A DNA stretch of 64,000 nt from Ascaphus truei (Eukaryota; Chordata; Amphibia; Anura; Ascaphidae): the NCBI GenBank assembly GCA_036426205.1, contig CM071579.1, forward strand, positions 17,497,219-17,561,218, given 5' to 3'. This document shows positions 1-11,226 of the stretch, piece by piece (within the stretch, counting starts at the first letter, position 1; every line of letters starts with the position of its first letter). The notes beneath the pieces are model-generated. The model searched no databases. It saw only the letters and a list, made by a program, of their open reading frames with translations, and was not told the origin of the DNA. Both the position numbers and the translations under genes were made by a program.

Positions 1-1480
1 GCTTGAGGGAAGGTCGAGGCAGCCCGGGAAAGCTTGCGCAAGCGCAGTGAGGTGATAGGGAGAAGCCCGCGAACCCCTAGCCTACCAGGGAAGGCTCTGA
101 GCTGGGAATACATATCCCAAGAGGCCTTTGCGAGCCCCATGTGACACCAGGGAGCAAATAGGGCTAGGAGGACCCTGGGAAAGAGATACATTTGGCGGGC
201 TGCAGCACGTTAGGCAGTCAGGAAGGAGCAGAGCAAGGAGGGCAGACAAGGGAAGAGGTAGGGTACGGGAGAGAGGGATCCCCTGTACTAGCCAGCACCC
301 CTTGGCCCAAGATAGCTCTAGGTATCCCATATAGTGAGTGTTGCCAGGGAATGCCCAGAGTAAGGGACCCTGTCACTCAGGTTAGTCGGGTGTTAGGGGA
401 GTCAGGACTGGGCTCGTTGGGGGAGTAGGAATACTATTAACCCCTAGGTCCCAGATAGACTCTCCCTCTCCAGTGAATGGTGTGTACCGTTCTGTGTGTG
501 TTGTTGCTGCATGTGCTGGGCGCAGTGTGTGCAGCGTGGGTGAATCCTGCAGGCTGACAGTGTGATGATGTGTGTGCGGTGCAGGGTCGTTAGACTATCT
601 CCGTAGGAGTATCTAGTGAGTAGTAGTAGTAGATACAGTTAGGGAGATGGGAGCTAGGGGAGTGGGGCAGGGTATTACTCCGCAGGCCCAGGAGAGTCCC
701 CTAAGCCACCCAGGTTTGCGGTTCATCAGGGACAGGCCCTAGGTTAGGGTTCCTGTCACGCTAGGATAGTTAAGGATAGACAGGGATAGCGGCGTGGCTG
801 TTCCTGTGGTTCGGTTGCTGTACCAAGAGACTGTTGTGTTCCCGTGAAGCGGTGGGACCTCGTTGGGGTATGCAGAAGTACCTGGATAGGATCAGACGGA
901 CGTCTGACCCTTTTAGAAGACAGTTGCAGTCCCGAGCATCGGGTGGCGGAAGGTACCTCTGTATTATATGTGCACCACAGGCCTAAAGGTTTTAGTGACT
1001 GCGCAGTCACCCATTGACTATCTCCGTAGGAGTACGGGACCTTGGGTGTTTCACCAGGGGGTTTCACGGGACACTGGGTGGGATCACCTAGTGTTGGGAA
1101 ACGTCCTGCGAGACGTCACGGGTAGTGTCTCCTCGTGAGAGGGACACAGGTTATGAGGTTATGAAATGATTATGATATCTCTATGTTATGTAAAACCCTT
1201 AGTTATTATAATCACTGTGAGTGTGGTTTCTGATTGGGTTTATGTAGGGTCATTCTACATTTCCATAGAATCTACATAGGTGGAGGCGCTGTAAACGAAG
1301 ATAGATCGTCCAGAGGAGTCACCCCGGCTCTCATAGCGGAGGTCAGACCTCCTGTGAGCCTGCAGGTATACGCACCACACCGGTAACACTACATGTTCTA
1401 CTCACCCACACTATATATGAGATTGGGTGGGGTGGAATACCCGTTACACACTAAAATGCAGAAGCGAGTACAGGAGGAGT
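1..1480. other. Unclassified GC-rich repeat-like block
   Basis: No credible coding region is visible; the short open frames have no recognisable motif. The stretch is G-rich, contains runs such as GTAGTAGTAGTA near 618, and carries an exact 19-base direct duplication at 593-611 and 1016-1034. The style resembles the leader or LTR of a decayed retroelement, but I cannot name the family. Its right edge meets the LINE fragment. Confidence 0.3.
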
Positions 1481-2340
1481 AAAGGAGAAATCTTCCATGA
1501 TATCACCTCCTCATTGGAAAAAACAAACTTCTAAAGCCAAATTTTGGGTTGCACATTGATACCCTGACATCCAAAACCTATGCCAATCTACAGTAGGTGT
1601 ACTATATAGGAACAAATCCTCCCTAAGTCTGCTGGTCAGAAAGCGTATCGCACAGCAGATGCTGATGTCAATTATCGACTATGGGTACATAGTATACGGC
1701 TCGGCACCCCAAACCCACCTTAGAAAACTTGATACCCTCGACAACTCAATATGCCGTTTTGTTCTCCAACACAATTACAACACACATCACTGCAAAATGC
1801 TCAAAGAACTAGATTGGCCATCGCTTGAGTCTAGGTGCAAAGTTCTTCTCTCCTGTGTTGCCTTAAAATACTTTCTGGGCAAGCTACCCGCCTATCTGTA
1901 CAAGCTCCTCACCCCAACCACATGCAGCACTTATCATATGAGATCTGACTCCAATATACTGTTCATGGTCCCAAGGTTCAACAAAGTATCCGGCCGCTCC
2001 TCCTTTTCTTACCGTGCACCCCAAAACTGGAACAACCTACCGGAGACTCTCACATCCACCACCAGTCTAAGTTCTTTCAAAACTAAAGCTGTCTCACATT
2101 TTAATCTGGTCTGTAACTGTTACATACGCCTATAATATATATTATCTTTAACTGTGCATGCAATGTCTTGTGTATACTGTAATGTACTGTATAACCCTTT
2201 TCATTCATAGTAACTCTGTATTTGTAACCATGTATTTGTCATTATAACTTTGTGCCCAGGACATACAGTACTTGAAAACAAGAGGTAACTCACAATGTAC
2301 AGTATTACTTCCTGGTAAAACATTTTGATAAATGCTTGCT
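1480..2340 (+). mobile_element. 5'-truncated non-LTR retrotransposon end (L2/CR1 type)
   Basis: The segment holds the carboxy-terminal part of a LINE reverse transcriptase followed by a short 3' untranslated region ending near TTCCTGGTAAAACATTTTG. Coding similarity starts around 1525 (NFGLHIDTLTSK), shifts frame near 1590, and continues as YRNKSSLSLLVRK into the open frame below. The 5' end, endonuclease and palm domain are missing, as is usual for dead-on-arrival copies. The left boundary is approximate. The superfamily (L2, CR1 or a near relative) is judged from the C-terminal protein pattern only. Confidence 0.75.
1659..2135 (+). pseudogene. LINE reverse transcriptase C-terminal fragment
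   Basis: This 158-codon open frame begins inside the gene. It starts with the thumb-region pattern IIDYGYIVYGSA and ends with the tail typical of L2/CR1 proteins (RAPQNWNNLPETL, then SLSSFKTKAVSHF). In intact relatives these residues follow the YxDD palm and end the protein a few residues later, so the stop at 2133-2135 is probably the natural one. The first ATG is not a true start, because the same frame is open upstream to about 1600. Without endonuclease or palm it cannot encode an active enzyme. A host gene is unlikely, as this pattern is diagnostic of LINEs. Confidence 0.75.
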
Positions 2341-2344
2341 GTAA

Positions 2345-5300
2345 TCATGCGTTGTTTTTGCAATATGTACAAAGAGAAAGCAAAAGACACTTTTGTTTTT
2401 CAAATTTTTTATTTTATTGTCAATCCAGCGTTGATCTCTCATACAACAATGATCATCAATAATATTGTTCTGATACAGGCAGATGCAGTAGAAGAAGCGT
2501 GGTACAGTATGACATCTTCAATGTGACTAGTTAACAATGTAGACCAACAATACATTTAGGGTAAGAAAAGAAACAGAAAACTATGGGTACATTTTCTGGC
2601 TAATGTGATCAAATGTCAATTAACAAATGTAATAAAGAGAGAAACAGTAAATTGAGAGTAATTGCCAAGAGAGTAGTGAGAGGCACAAGACACTTTCAAT
2701 ATAAATCTCCTTGAAACTTCAACCACGATTTAAGAACATTCTGACCATTTATATGATCCACACATTCTCTGTGATACGAAATGATTAACAAGAGCAGAAA
2801 GTAGCAGACAATACTACATTCGATGGTGGTTGCTGTTACATTATTGTCTAGCTGTCTACGAAAGGAAGAGAGAATGTAATCCCTAATAACAGGATCTTTT
2901 ATCCTGACTGGATCCATCTGCTGCAGTTTGGGTGGGTGGATCTGCAAATATGTAGAGGAATGTTGAAAGAAATCAGGTTAACAAGAAAAAAAATCAGACA
3001 TTACAAGCTACTGTACATTCTTCAATTGTAATGCTAAGGACATAACCCTCTACAGATTCTATTATATGTTTAAGCTAAGACGATGCAGAATAGATTCATA
3101 ACTGAGAGATCCTGCCTGACACATTAGTTTAAATTCTTTACGTACTGTACATTATTCATTATGAACACGGGTGAAACCAGGGGCATCATACAAATGGGTT
3201 TTCTAAAGAGCGTTTCTAAACGGAAATGATCTCCAAAACCAACGAGCGTGTTAATATACGCAGCAGAAGTGAAATTAGAGATAGACTACAATGCAGAAGA
3301 AAAAAAACAACACAAGATAATTTATCTAGAAGAAACTAGATCCGTGAAGATCCATTACCTGTGAAGAGATGCTATATAGGAAAAGGGTATAGAAGACGCA
3401 GAAGAATTAGGCTAGATAAAGGAAAGCCAAAGGTTGATTACTTCGATGATATTCCGAGGAATCATTGAATGGTAAAAGGCTAAAGTCAAGACCACCTACA
3501 AAATTAGACTAAAGTATCTAGTGGACGGCAGCCAACAGAATCCACTGTGCTAGGTTTATGAGTTACCAAAAAAGATTTTTATACTGTGCTGATGCTATGT
3601 AAAGTAGAAAAAAGTCATTAGGGAAGTAGCCGCTAATCTTTTATAGGTATATTAGTGTCCTAAAGGGAAGGAACAAATTGATGCCGGTAACTTGTTTAAT
3701 GTAATAATAATTTTAAGCACTCAGGTTGACAAAGTAGATGTCTTACGCACACATTGGGTGAATTTCCTCTTGAAAGTGTTGCTTGGAAATGGAATACGGA
3801 GAACAAAAATACACATTTAGCAACAGAGTTACAGTAAGTGTAAATCAAAAAAAGAGCAAGCACTTTTTTGGAAAGGAGTACGAAATCCGTGCAGTTGCTA
3901 CCAGGAAACGCTGAGGCCTCCATAGTAAATTCTCAAGTTTATTGGGACCTACAGGTATTCTAAATCTGAATTATTCTTATCTAATGGGAATACAAGTATG
4001 TTGCCATATGTGATTGGTATTTTTAACCCCTTGTGACAATGGTTGTTTGAGAATACCTGGGGACATTTTAGTGAGGAAGGTGCTTGAGGAAGGGATGTTA
4101 TTTGTGACCTTATAAAGTTCATAAATGCACCTTAGCTGCTCGGTAGCGAATGCTACTCTTGGTAAGGGGAGATGTGCCGGAGACTTGTACAGGATAGCAT
4201 AGCGTTTCAGGCGTTTTCTCCTCTCAATGATAAAGAAAAGAGCTTGGCAATAAAGCTAAGTGATCCTGCAACATCACGGCTTGCGTTTCAGGTCACGTAT
4301 GTGGAATCGTGCAAAAACATTCACATGCATTCCAAAAATCTCCAGGCAGCACGGGACTTCAAGGGGCGGAAGGCATGTATTATCAGGGTATAGCATTTAT
4401 GGCGAATTATATTGTTATATATTGTCTGATATCAATGTCTCCCGGAGGAAAATATGAGGCAAAACTGAGCAGCAGTATTATAAAAACGATATATTTTGAC
4501 TGGCGCAGCTGATTTTTCTTTTCTTTAGGGCTCTGATCCTGGTTCCACCAGTATTGCCCAATTTGTCATCCAAGAGACTTTTAGTAAAGAATCTTTAATT
4601 TGCCGGTACAATTTCTATGTACGTTGCTGTGCAAACTGTAGTAATCCGGAAATAAAACTATTCAATATATAAGTTGAGAAAAATATTTACATTGAATACA
4701 AACTGGATTTCTGCCTTCAATTTCATATCCTACTGCTATTCCTGTATAATATTAGGTATGAACTAATCCTTTAAAAAAAAAAAAAAAAGGGGGGACGTTG
4801 CACTAATTAATTATTGTTAAATGCTAAATATATACATGACTCAACAGGCTAAAGTGAGAATTGTTTTGTCCCAGTGTCTAAGCCCTTTAAGCGCCAGGGC
4901 ATACCATTAAACCCTGTCTTTGACCCTTTGCATATCATATTAAGAATACTCAGACCGTAGGATATTCTAGGCTTAGATAGTTATTCCAACCAGATGGTGT
5001 TTTCATGCAAAATTAACACTGACGGTTGTTAAGAAGCTTTTGTTGCTATGCGTATAGTGAGAAAACGGTAGCATATGCAGGCAGAGATTGGATGAACAGT
5101 TTAATAATCGCAATAATAACAGTTTCTCTTTTTCTATAGTAGCTATTGTGGTTGCAATGTAGATAAGGACATAAGGCAAATTGTAGTAGACCGTGGATTT
5201 AAATGGTGCTTTTTTTTTCAGTTGCATGAGATGTAAATTAATCAAAGCAGCAGAGTATATGAAGCCCCTGCACTGTAAACCAACGTATTACACGTCTCCT

Positions 5301-5530
5301 TGGCAGAAATGTGCTCTCGGATATGATGAAAGGTGCGCAGGAAGCGGATATATTTTTGTCTGTGGCCAATATATATATATATATATTTTTTTTTTTTTAA
5401 GTGTAATATCTAGAAACAAAAGAAAAATGAGGCACTGCTAACCTGGCCTACTTCCTAATGGATATAACCTGGCCTACGTCCTAATGATAATAGGATATTG
5501 AGGGGCAATACTGAATCACCTATATTTGCT
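2345..5530. other. AT-rich DNA without recognisable genes
   Basis: Short open frames here are all under 90 codons and show no domain or splice-bounded exon pattern. There is a poly(A) run near 4772-4787 followed by a G run, and a small TA tract with a T run at 5370-5398. I see no tRNA, no long tandem array and no clear inverted repeat. Confidence 0.4.
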
Positions 5531-5534
5531 GCAA

Positions 5535-5535
<1 letters not shown>

Positions 5536-5586
<51 letters not shown>
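5536..5586. repeat. (TA)n microsatellite
   Basis: About 25 TA units sit directly against the left arm of the inverted-repeat element. A second short TA run (6187-6203) follows its right arm, so the element lies between TA tracts. Confidence 0.9.
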
Positions 5587-5589
<3 letters not shown>

Positions 5590-5639
5590 CAAAAAATAAA
5601 TAGATCTTACAATTCTGTGGCTAACGAAATGCTTTTATT

Positions 5640-5678
5640 TGTGCGAGCTTTCGAGATACACTGATCTCTTCTACCGGC
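5640..5678 (-). ncRNA. Hammerhead-like motif, left arm, degenerate
   Basis: Read on the minus strand, the core is CGGUAGA with C3 at 5676 and G8 at 5671. One extra A, stem II GAGAU/AUCUC, GAAA, and stem III palindrome AGCU with a CUC triplet follow. U4 is G and A6 is U, so activity is unlikely. Confidence 0.4.
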
Positions 5679-6055
5679 GATGTTACAATGAATGAAGCAA
5701 GCAAAGGGTATACTTAAAACAGTGTCTCTTGGAATGTTATCTGTGCTTGTCCTTCCCCCGGTGTGGATGAGATTTATGGCTAGAGGTGTCAAAAGGTTCC
5801 TGAAAGTAAGTGATGTAAGAGAGTGTGTGTGTATCTGTGTGGATATAAATGAATGGAGAGCCCACAGTGTGTACAGTGCTTTACAAAAGGGGTGTGTGGA
5901 GTGGGAGTTAGTATAAATCGTGTGGGTAGGTGTGGAAATGTGAGAGATAGTCTAGCCATAAATCTCATCCACACCGGGGGAAGGACAAGCACAGATAACA
6001 TTCCAAGAGACACTGTTTATAGTATACATTTTGCTTGTTTCATTTATTGTAACAT

Positions 6056-6094
6056 CGCCGGAAGAAGAGATCAGTGCATCTCGAAAGCTCGCAC
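6056..6094 (+). ncRNA. Hammerhead-like motif, right arm
   Basis: The core is CGGAAGA (C3 at 6059, G8 at 6064), then one extra A, five-base-pair stem II GAGAU/AUCUC around a CAGUGC loop, GAAA at 6083-6086, palindromic stem III AGCU, and cleavage triplet CUC. The only core defect is U4 to G. Stem I is weak, with two pairs. Confidence 0.45.
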
Positions 6095-6271
6095 AAATAA
6101 AAGCATTTCGTTAGCCACAGAACGGTATCGTCTATTCATTTTTTGATTATTGAAGCTCGGCTAACACGGTACTGATACCTCTACATGTATATATATATAT
6201 ATTTTTTTTTTAAATTTATTTATTTATTTATTTTCTATGCCTCTACAGTCCCTTTCTGTGAGCTCAGTACT

Positions 6272-6950
6272 AGGCTAAGGCCCCGCTCCCTCAGTCAGCG
6301 CGCCCGCACTGCAGACAGGCGGGGCGGTGACAGACACAGACCGCGATATGCGGTCTGTAGGGAGCAGGAGCTGGGGCTGCAGTGGGAGGGAGGGGCGTGG
6401 TTTAAGCGGAGGGGGGCGTGGTTTAAGCGGAGGGACCCGCTACTCCACCCCCCTCGATGGGCTCGGGCTGCAGGAGGGAGCTGCTGCGGGCTGTCCTACT
6501 CACACACTGACACTCAGGCACACACACACAGGCAGGCACTCATGCACACACAGGCAGGCACTCATGCACACACAGGCAGGCACTCATGCACACACACACA
6601 GGCAGGCACTCACACACCCAGGCACACACATACACAAACACAGATAGGCACTCAGACACACACACAGACAGGCACTCACGCTGCTTTCCCTCCACACTCT
6701 CCTCCCCGCTCCCCGAAGCCTCCCCTCCTCCCGAAGCCTCCGCTCCTCATTGGCTCACAGCCACACCACGTGACGCGTCGACGCTTGGGATTACAATTCT
6801 CTTGAATCCCCTAGCGGCTGACGCGTCACAGCGTGTAGTGGGCTGTGCCGTAAGGGGGGACTGGGACCGGCTCGGGAGGATTCCCCTGCTGGTGGGGAAC
6901 GCTCGTGCGGCCGCCCGCGCCACCGGGCGCAGCGGGTTCCAGGCCTTAGA
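6272..6950 (+). mobile_element. GC-rich foldback element, copy 1
   Basis: The ends are GGCTAAGGCCCCGCTC on the left and, inverted, CTAAGGCCTGGAACCCGCTG on the right. The interior has a GGGGCGTGGTTTAAGCGG repeat, an ACAC-rich minisatellite and a run of paired CGAAGCCTCC units. The same element occurs in reverse orientation at 37827-38598, including its ends and the CGAAGCCTCC part, which supports a mobile origin. No transposase is present. CpG content is far above the flanks. The open frames are low complexity. Confidence 0.65.
6520..6690 (+). repeat. CA-rich minisatellite inside the GC-rich element
   Basis: A unit of about 22 bases, close to AGGCAGGCACTCATGCACAC, repeats several times with drift. 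The reversed copy of the host element has a different, GTGTATGAGTG-type array here, so the array expanded independently. Confidence 0.8.
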
Positions 6951-7540
6951 GTTGTGTAAATGGCTTTAACATTTACTTGGAAACGTTTTTCGCGTTTTTC
7001 TCTTAAACATTGCGTTATCACGACATTTATTTTACACGTTTACATTGCTCACAAGCGTGGAAACATAGATTTAGGTGCCCGATGGTTGCATGATTACCAT
7101 ACAGTTTCGCGAGATAACTTGGGCCTGAATTTTGGGCAAATGGCAGCACATAAAGAGGCCATGTGACCCGACGCGATCTGCTTCTGTATTTGGAATTCGC
7201 AATGCACAATTAAAATGCTTGCTGAATTGTCTTGCGAAGTCTGCCAAAAAATGTCTCCTCTGTTTCTGAAATAAATTAATACTTTTTGGAACTAGAGCTC
7301 TACTTTTTTACTCTATTTTTGTTTTTTGTGTTGGCCACACATACAAATTTTTTCCCTGTTTAAATCTCCTTTTTTCCCCCCATTTTTCTTTGAAGTTCCC
7401 AAAAAATATTGGCATTTTTGCAAGCTTTGTGACATTTGCCAAAATAAATCGCACATGTGCACTACATATGTAGCTGCTAAGAGTTTCATCATAAACTTGC
7501 TTCACAGGACTACAGAATTCATTTATCATACCATTCCAGG
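6951..7540. other. No recognisable feature
   Basis: This is AT-leaning DNA with T runs near 7306-7390. The short open frames lack motifs. Confidence 0.35.
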
Positions 7541-7548
7541 GACTGGTG

Positions 7549-7722
7549 CAGGGTACGGCCAACCAGAGTCCTCAAGGGCCACCAACAGGTCAGGTTTTAA
7601 GGGTATCCCTGCTTCAGCACAGGTGACTCAATCAGTGGCTCAGTCAGAATGTGCCGAAGCAGGGATATCCCTAATACCTGTCCTGTTGGTGGCCCTCGAG
7701 AACTGAAGTTCGCCCACCCCTG
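7549..7722. mobile_element. hAT-type MITE, copy 1
   Basis: The element is a near-palindrome starting CAGGG and ending CACCCCTG. It contains the family words CCTCAAGGGCCACCAACAGG and CCCTGCTTCAGCACAGGTG and their complements. Flanks gactggtg (7541-7548) and gactcgtg (7723-7730) match at 7 of 8 bases, the target-duplication length of hAT transposons. It has no coding capacity. Confidence 0.85.
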
Positions 7723-8500
7723 GACTCGTGCGCCATATTGCATCTCCCATGGAATGTACGGGGTTAAGCTGTGACACTGGGTTTTCCGTCATGCAGTACT
7801 GGCTGTCACCAAAGACAGCAACATACAACGCACCTGTGAAATATATTAAAAGAGGTCCAGGAATTCAGTTAATTAACCACATCAGTTTTTTAACGTGATC
7901 AATTTTAATTAAACTGAATTTTAATAGAGATCTGTGTAGTCTGCAGAGAGCAGTTGCTAATTCTGCAAAGCATGTGCTGCTTTTCACTTCACATTTGCTT
8001 CCATCTAATTAATATGGATAGGGCATTAAGCCTTTTGGACTCTGGTGGTTTTCATTTCATGACTATTAATGATTTTAATGAACTGGACTAATTCTGTAGT
8101 TTTCATCTCGGTGTTTCGGGGCTTTGTTCACCACAAATTCCAGGTTTATAATTGGTTTCCAGGTTCTAGCAGTGGTCGTTGATCAGCCTCAACAGTTCCC
8201 TTCTCAGCCGGGCAGGAAAACAAGAAGGGTTTTTACTATTACAGGCTGGGAGAGACACAGCAATGCAAAGTATGTAGGAGTGTATAGTATATAGAAGCAC
8301 TTGGATGTGTGTATCTACAGTATGTACCTGTGTTTACTGGATTGTGCAAATAGTACGTCCTCGGTGTACATCTCTCTACATACAATGGGGTTGATGGTAC
8401 AAAAAGCTTGCAATCTAAATTGGTTTGATCATGATTGGATGATAAAAGCCAGTGCATCACCTTGCCTAAGGCTGGGGGATAGAAATAAAAAAGATGTACC
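7723..8500. other. No recognisable feature
   Basis: AT-rich spacer between two MITE copies. I see no repeat structure or exon-like frame. Confidence 0.35.
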
Positions 8501-8502
8501 AG

Positions 8503-8675
8503 CAGTGGCCAACTCCAGTCCTCAAGGGCCACCAACAGGTGAGGTATTAAGGATATCTCTGCTTCAGCACAGGTGGTTCAGTCTTTGACACAGCCACTGA
8601 TTGTGCTACCTCTGCTGAAGCAAGGATATCCTTAAAACCTCACCTGTGGGTGGTCCTTGGAGTTGGCCACCCCTG
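8503..8675. mobile_element. hAT-type MITE, copy 2
   Basis: Same family as the 7549 copy: it opens CAGTGGCCAACTCC and closes GGAGTTGGCCACCCCTG. The flanks do not form a clear 8-base duplication, so one edge may have changed. Confidence 0.8.
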
Positions 8676-8679
8676 GCCT

Positions 8680-9374
8680 GTACGATTATGTATCGGGCAG
8701 GATCTCTGCATTGGCGAGTGGCACAAATTTGAAGTGGGCAAGACCATCTGTGCCACATTAAAGACCACGAATGCTCGGCTTTCTGCCCACTGGTAAGGAA
8801 GAACCAAGGTAGAGTCGAGCCAGGAAAGGATGGATACATCATTGAGTTGTCATAGCTGGAGCAACAGAACATAAACCTGATCCTGATGCATGCAGTGACT
8901 CCCAGGAGAATTCAGAGGCTATGGCCTTTGTTCAACATGCTGTGAAGACGTTTTCCCCATCCCACAGAAGATCCCATTCATTAGAAAGGACCAGACCTCT
9001 TCTCTGTCACCGAGATGTCTTCCCAGCATATAGAATAGAGGGGCCTGTGTCGCAGCTATGCAGAATGCCTGCTTACAGATACCATGCCCCTCTACTCAAC
9101 ATGGGGTGAAGATTCTTTCCCGGGCTTGACAAGAGTTCGCTAAATGCATTGGAATGGGAATAGAACCCGCATAGGGAAGGCATCCTCACTGTATAGTGAA
9201 CACGGACCTACGGGAAGAAGTGAAACGTACAATGACAGTAGGAATGCGTATCAGTACATTGGTGACATCAGTGCATACTGTAGCATTAGTCCAGTCCACC
9301 AGATACAAGAGTCCACTTGGGATATCTGGGTCTCAAGAGTATTCAGACAACAGGGGTGAGATATCTAATCTGAC
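8680..9374. other. No recognisable feature
   Basis: Moderately mixed composition. The short frames show no domain. I found no inverted or tandem structure. Confidence 0.3.
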
Positions 9375-9417
9375 GGGATCTTGAGAAAGCGCTTTAAGCG
9401 CGAAACATGTCGGTCCT
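9375..9417 (+). ncRNA. Hammerhead-like motif with U3-A8 core and all stems intact
   Basis: Stem I GGGAUC (9375-9380) pairs with GGUCCU (9412-9417) using two wobbles. The core is UUGAGAA (U3 at 9381, A8 at 9386), followed by an extra A and stem II GCGCU/AGCGC with a UUA loop. GAAA lies at 9402-9405, then palindromic stem III ACAUGU and cleavage triplet GUC. Everything except the C3-to-U and G8-to-A pair matches the hammerhead consensus. The sequence beyond it, to about 9600, looks like a retroelement 3' end but has no coding. Confidence 0.6.
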
Positions 9418-9419
9418 AT

Positions 9420-9900
9420 TGCACACGATCCAATAAAAAAAGTGAACAATTCTGCGCAAACAATTGTGATATATATATAATATGTGAATACTATGTCTCA
9501 ATAATGTAGAGAATATATTATCAAAAATATTAAATAGTGATTAACCCATAAAAAACCGTAAGTGATAACAGTGTATCCAATTATTATTAAATCAATTAAT
9601 GTGAGACAATGACTTGTTATATACAACCAGAGAGTCTGCTGCCAGTCAGGAAAGATGGCTCAACATCTTGTGGAGCTGATAGAAAGAAACAGAAAATTGT
9701 AGTCAAAATCTGACTTTAAGCAACTCCAATACACCAATATTCAACTCTCCGTGTCGGTGAAACCTAAACCTGCCTGGCTCACACTGATTGGCTGCTCATT
9801 GAGTGACGAGTCCAGTGACGTCAGTGGCTGCAATTTGGAGACACAGGAGGTTGATTCGGCTTCCCGCCGGGTGACTGGGAGTTTTCCCTACATACATATA
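9420..9900. other. AT-rich region downstream of the ribozyme-like motif
   Basis: Contains a short TA tract near 9470-9480 and no credible frame. The first 150 bases or so may be the 3' end of the element carrying the 9375 motif. Confidence 0.3.
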
Positions 9901-9902
9901 CC

Positions 9903-10009
9903 GGTAATAATAAATAATAATAGCATGTTCTTGTATAGCGCTGCAAGTTTTACGTAGCGCTTTACAGAGACATTTTGCAGGCACAGGTCCCTGCCCCGTG
10001 GAGCTTACA
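9903..10009 (-). mobile_element. CORE/MIR-like SINE, 3' part
   Basis: Read on the minus strand, this is the tail of a SINE: TGTAAGCTCCACGGGGCAGG, then an AGCGCT-containing stretch, and an (ATT)n-like tail at 9903-9920. The rest of the SINE resumes at 11227. The two halves share the 15-base sequence at 9995-10009 and 11227-11241, which is the duplication made by the PLE inserted between them. Confidence 0.75.
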
Positions 10010-10010
10010 T

Positions 10011-10244
10011 ATTGGTAACGTTAGACGTAAAGTTATGACCCATCATCTGTCTGAACATTTTATCAATAAACATCAAAGTGATATATCGGGTTTTAAATTT
10101 AGTGCCATTGAACATGTTCTCCCCCATTGGAGAGGGGGAGACAGAGATCTGGAACTGACCAAAAGGGATTCCATTTGGATATTCACATTAAAGACGTTAG
10201 TTCCAGGTGGCCTAAATGCTGATCTCGATATAAAAGTATTTTGA
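10011..10244 (+). pseudogene. Penelope-like element protein, C-terminal (GIY-YIG side) fragment
   Basis: The frame encodes only the end of the polyprotein, with the run HFINKHQSD, then HWRGGDRDLELTKRDSIWIF and GGLNADLDIKVF. The pattern RGGD...L.KR(E/D)..WI..L....P.GLN.....D is typical of the region after the GIY-YIG endonuclease in vertebrate PLEs. The stop at 10242-10244 is probably natural. Upstream codons run into the SINE and are not part of the gene. RT and the endonuclease catalytic part are missing. Assignment is from memory of the family pattern. Confidence 0.7.
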
Positions 10245-10771
10245 TAGTGTTAGCACTTTAAATAAGTCAGTATGTTCCTCTTTTTAAATTAATTTTAAAA
10301 TTGTTTTTTTTAAATTGATTTTTAAGTTAATTTTAAAATTAATTTTTACTATGGTATATTATTAATGTTTATTTTTAACATGCTAGATATATTGTATGTT
10401 AATTATGTCTTTCTTGTTCTCTCATATGATTATTAGGTATCAACAATCACCGTGTATATTGTTTTTAAGAGACTGTATACTGTGGTTATGTTGTTTGGAG
10501 GCAACATGGTCACTACTATATAGTTTAATGCTATGTAGTTTATTTGCAATTAGAATTATACATGTAAAGGTATTAAATTATGTTTGTTAGTATATACATT
10601 TAATTTTTTCAAACTTTTGTTATAACTGATGTATATATTAACATAAATTTTCAGATTATACACTAAGAATATATGCTTATGTATATCAGAATAATTAGAT
10701 TTGTGTATGTGCCGTTTGCACCAATCATAGTTAAGTATTGGGTATATATACTTGGCTATTAGTATCAATTA

Positions 10772-10819
10772 GCCACTCCTGATGAAGACGTAATTACGTC
10801 GAAACGCGTAGAGTTCGGC
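10772..10819 (+). ncRNA. Hammerhead ribozyme motif, intact core
   Basis: Stem I is ACUC (10775-10778) with GAGU (10811-10814), extended by GCC (10772-10774) with GGC (10817-10819) across a UC internal bulge. The core CUGAUGA is at 10779-10785, then one extra A, stem II GACGU/ACGUC closing an AAUU loop, and GAAA at 10801-10804. Stem III is the palindrome ACGCGU with cleavage triplet GUA, so cleavage is expected after 10810. All conserved core bases are present. The palindromic stem III is too short for a stable hairpin and suggests action as a dimer. Confidence 0.75.
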
Positions 10820-11226
10820 TCGTTAGCCATCTGAGAGGAGGAGAGAAGCAGTGGGATCCTTGGCGGTATCCCCGGTTCCGGTGAGCTGTGACGTCACGAT
10901 CCGGAAGTGACGTACGCGAGAGCTGTGGCGGTGTGTACCGGGCGAGGAGAGCTGCGACGTATGAAAGACCCAGCTGTTCAATGCTTTTACTTCTCTGATT
11001 GCCGTAAGCCTCCATTTGTGAGCTTTTGATTGATAAATTTTGTATTTTTGATCTGCACTATGGCTGTTTTCACTTTTCTCTGAGATTGCTGACCCATATA
11101 CCACACCTCCAGACCGGGATATACTATAGTTCCAGACTGGCACAAATGCTCCTTTGGATAGTATTACACTATCCACATTTCTTCTTTTTTTGGGCACTCG
11201 GCGACGCTCCCCTGGATTTCCATCAA

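Larger units (their letters stand above)
5586..6187. mobile_element. Inverted-repeat element with two outward hammerhead-like motifs
   Basis: Left arm 5586-5784 and right arm 5951-6187 are near-complementary over about 190 bases, around a unique centre of roughly 165 bases rich in GTGTGT. Each arm carries an outward-pointing hammerhead-like sequence, followed by the same 3' end containing AAATAAAAGCATTTCGTTAG. The open frames in both arms are mirror copies of each other, not genes. The layout fits two PLE terminal repeats joined head to head, since inverted terminal copies are known for Penelope-like elements. Family assignment is inference because no RT coding is present. Confidence 0.6.
10010..11226 (+). 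mobile_element. 5'-truncated Penelope-like element with hammerhead
   Basis: The insertion is bounded by a perfect 15-base target duplication (9995-10009 and 11227-11241) and splits a SINE. In order it holds the last codons of a PLE protein (10011-10244), a very AT-rich 3' untranslated stretch (10250-10770), an intact hammerhead motif (10772-10819) and a GC-richer end. Hammerheads in the terminal repeats of PLEs are established. The RT domain is absent, so the copy is inactive. Confidence 0.75.

Noticed and set aside
5692..6013. Near-identical frames on opposite strands in the inverted-repeat element
   Set aside because: They are the two arms of a hairpin read on each strand, not a duplicated gene.
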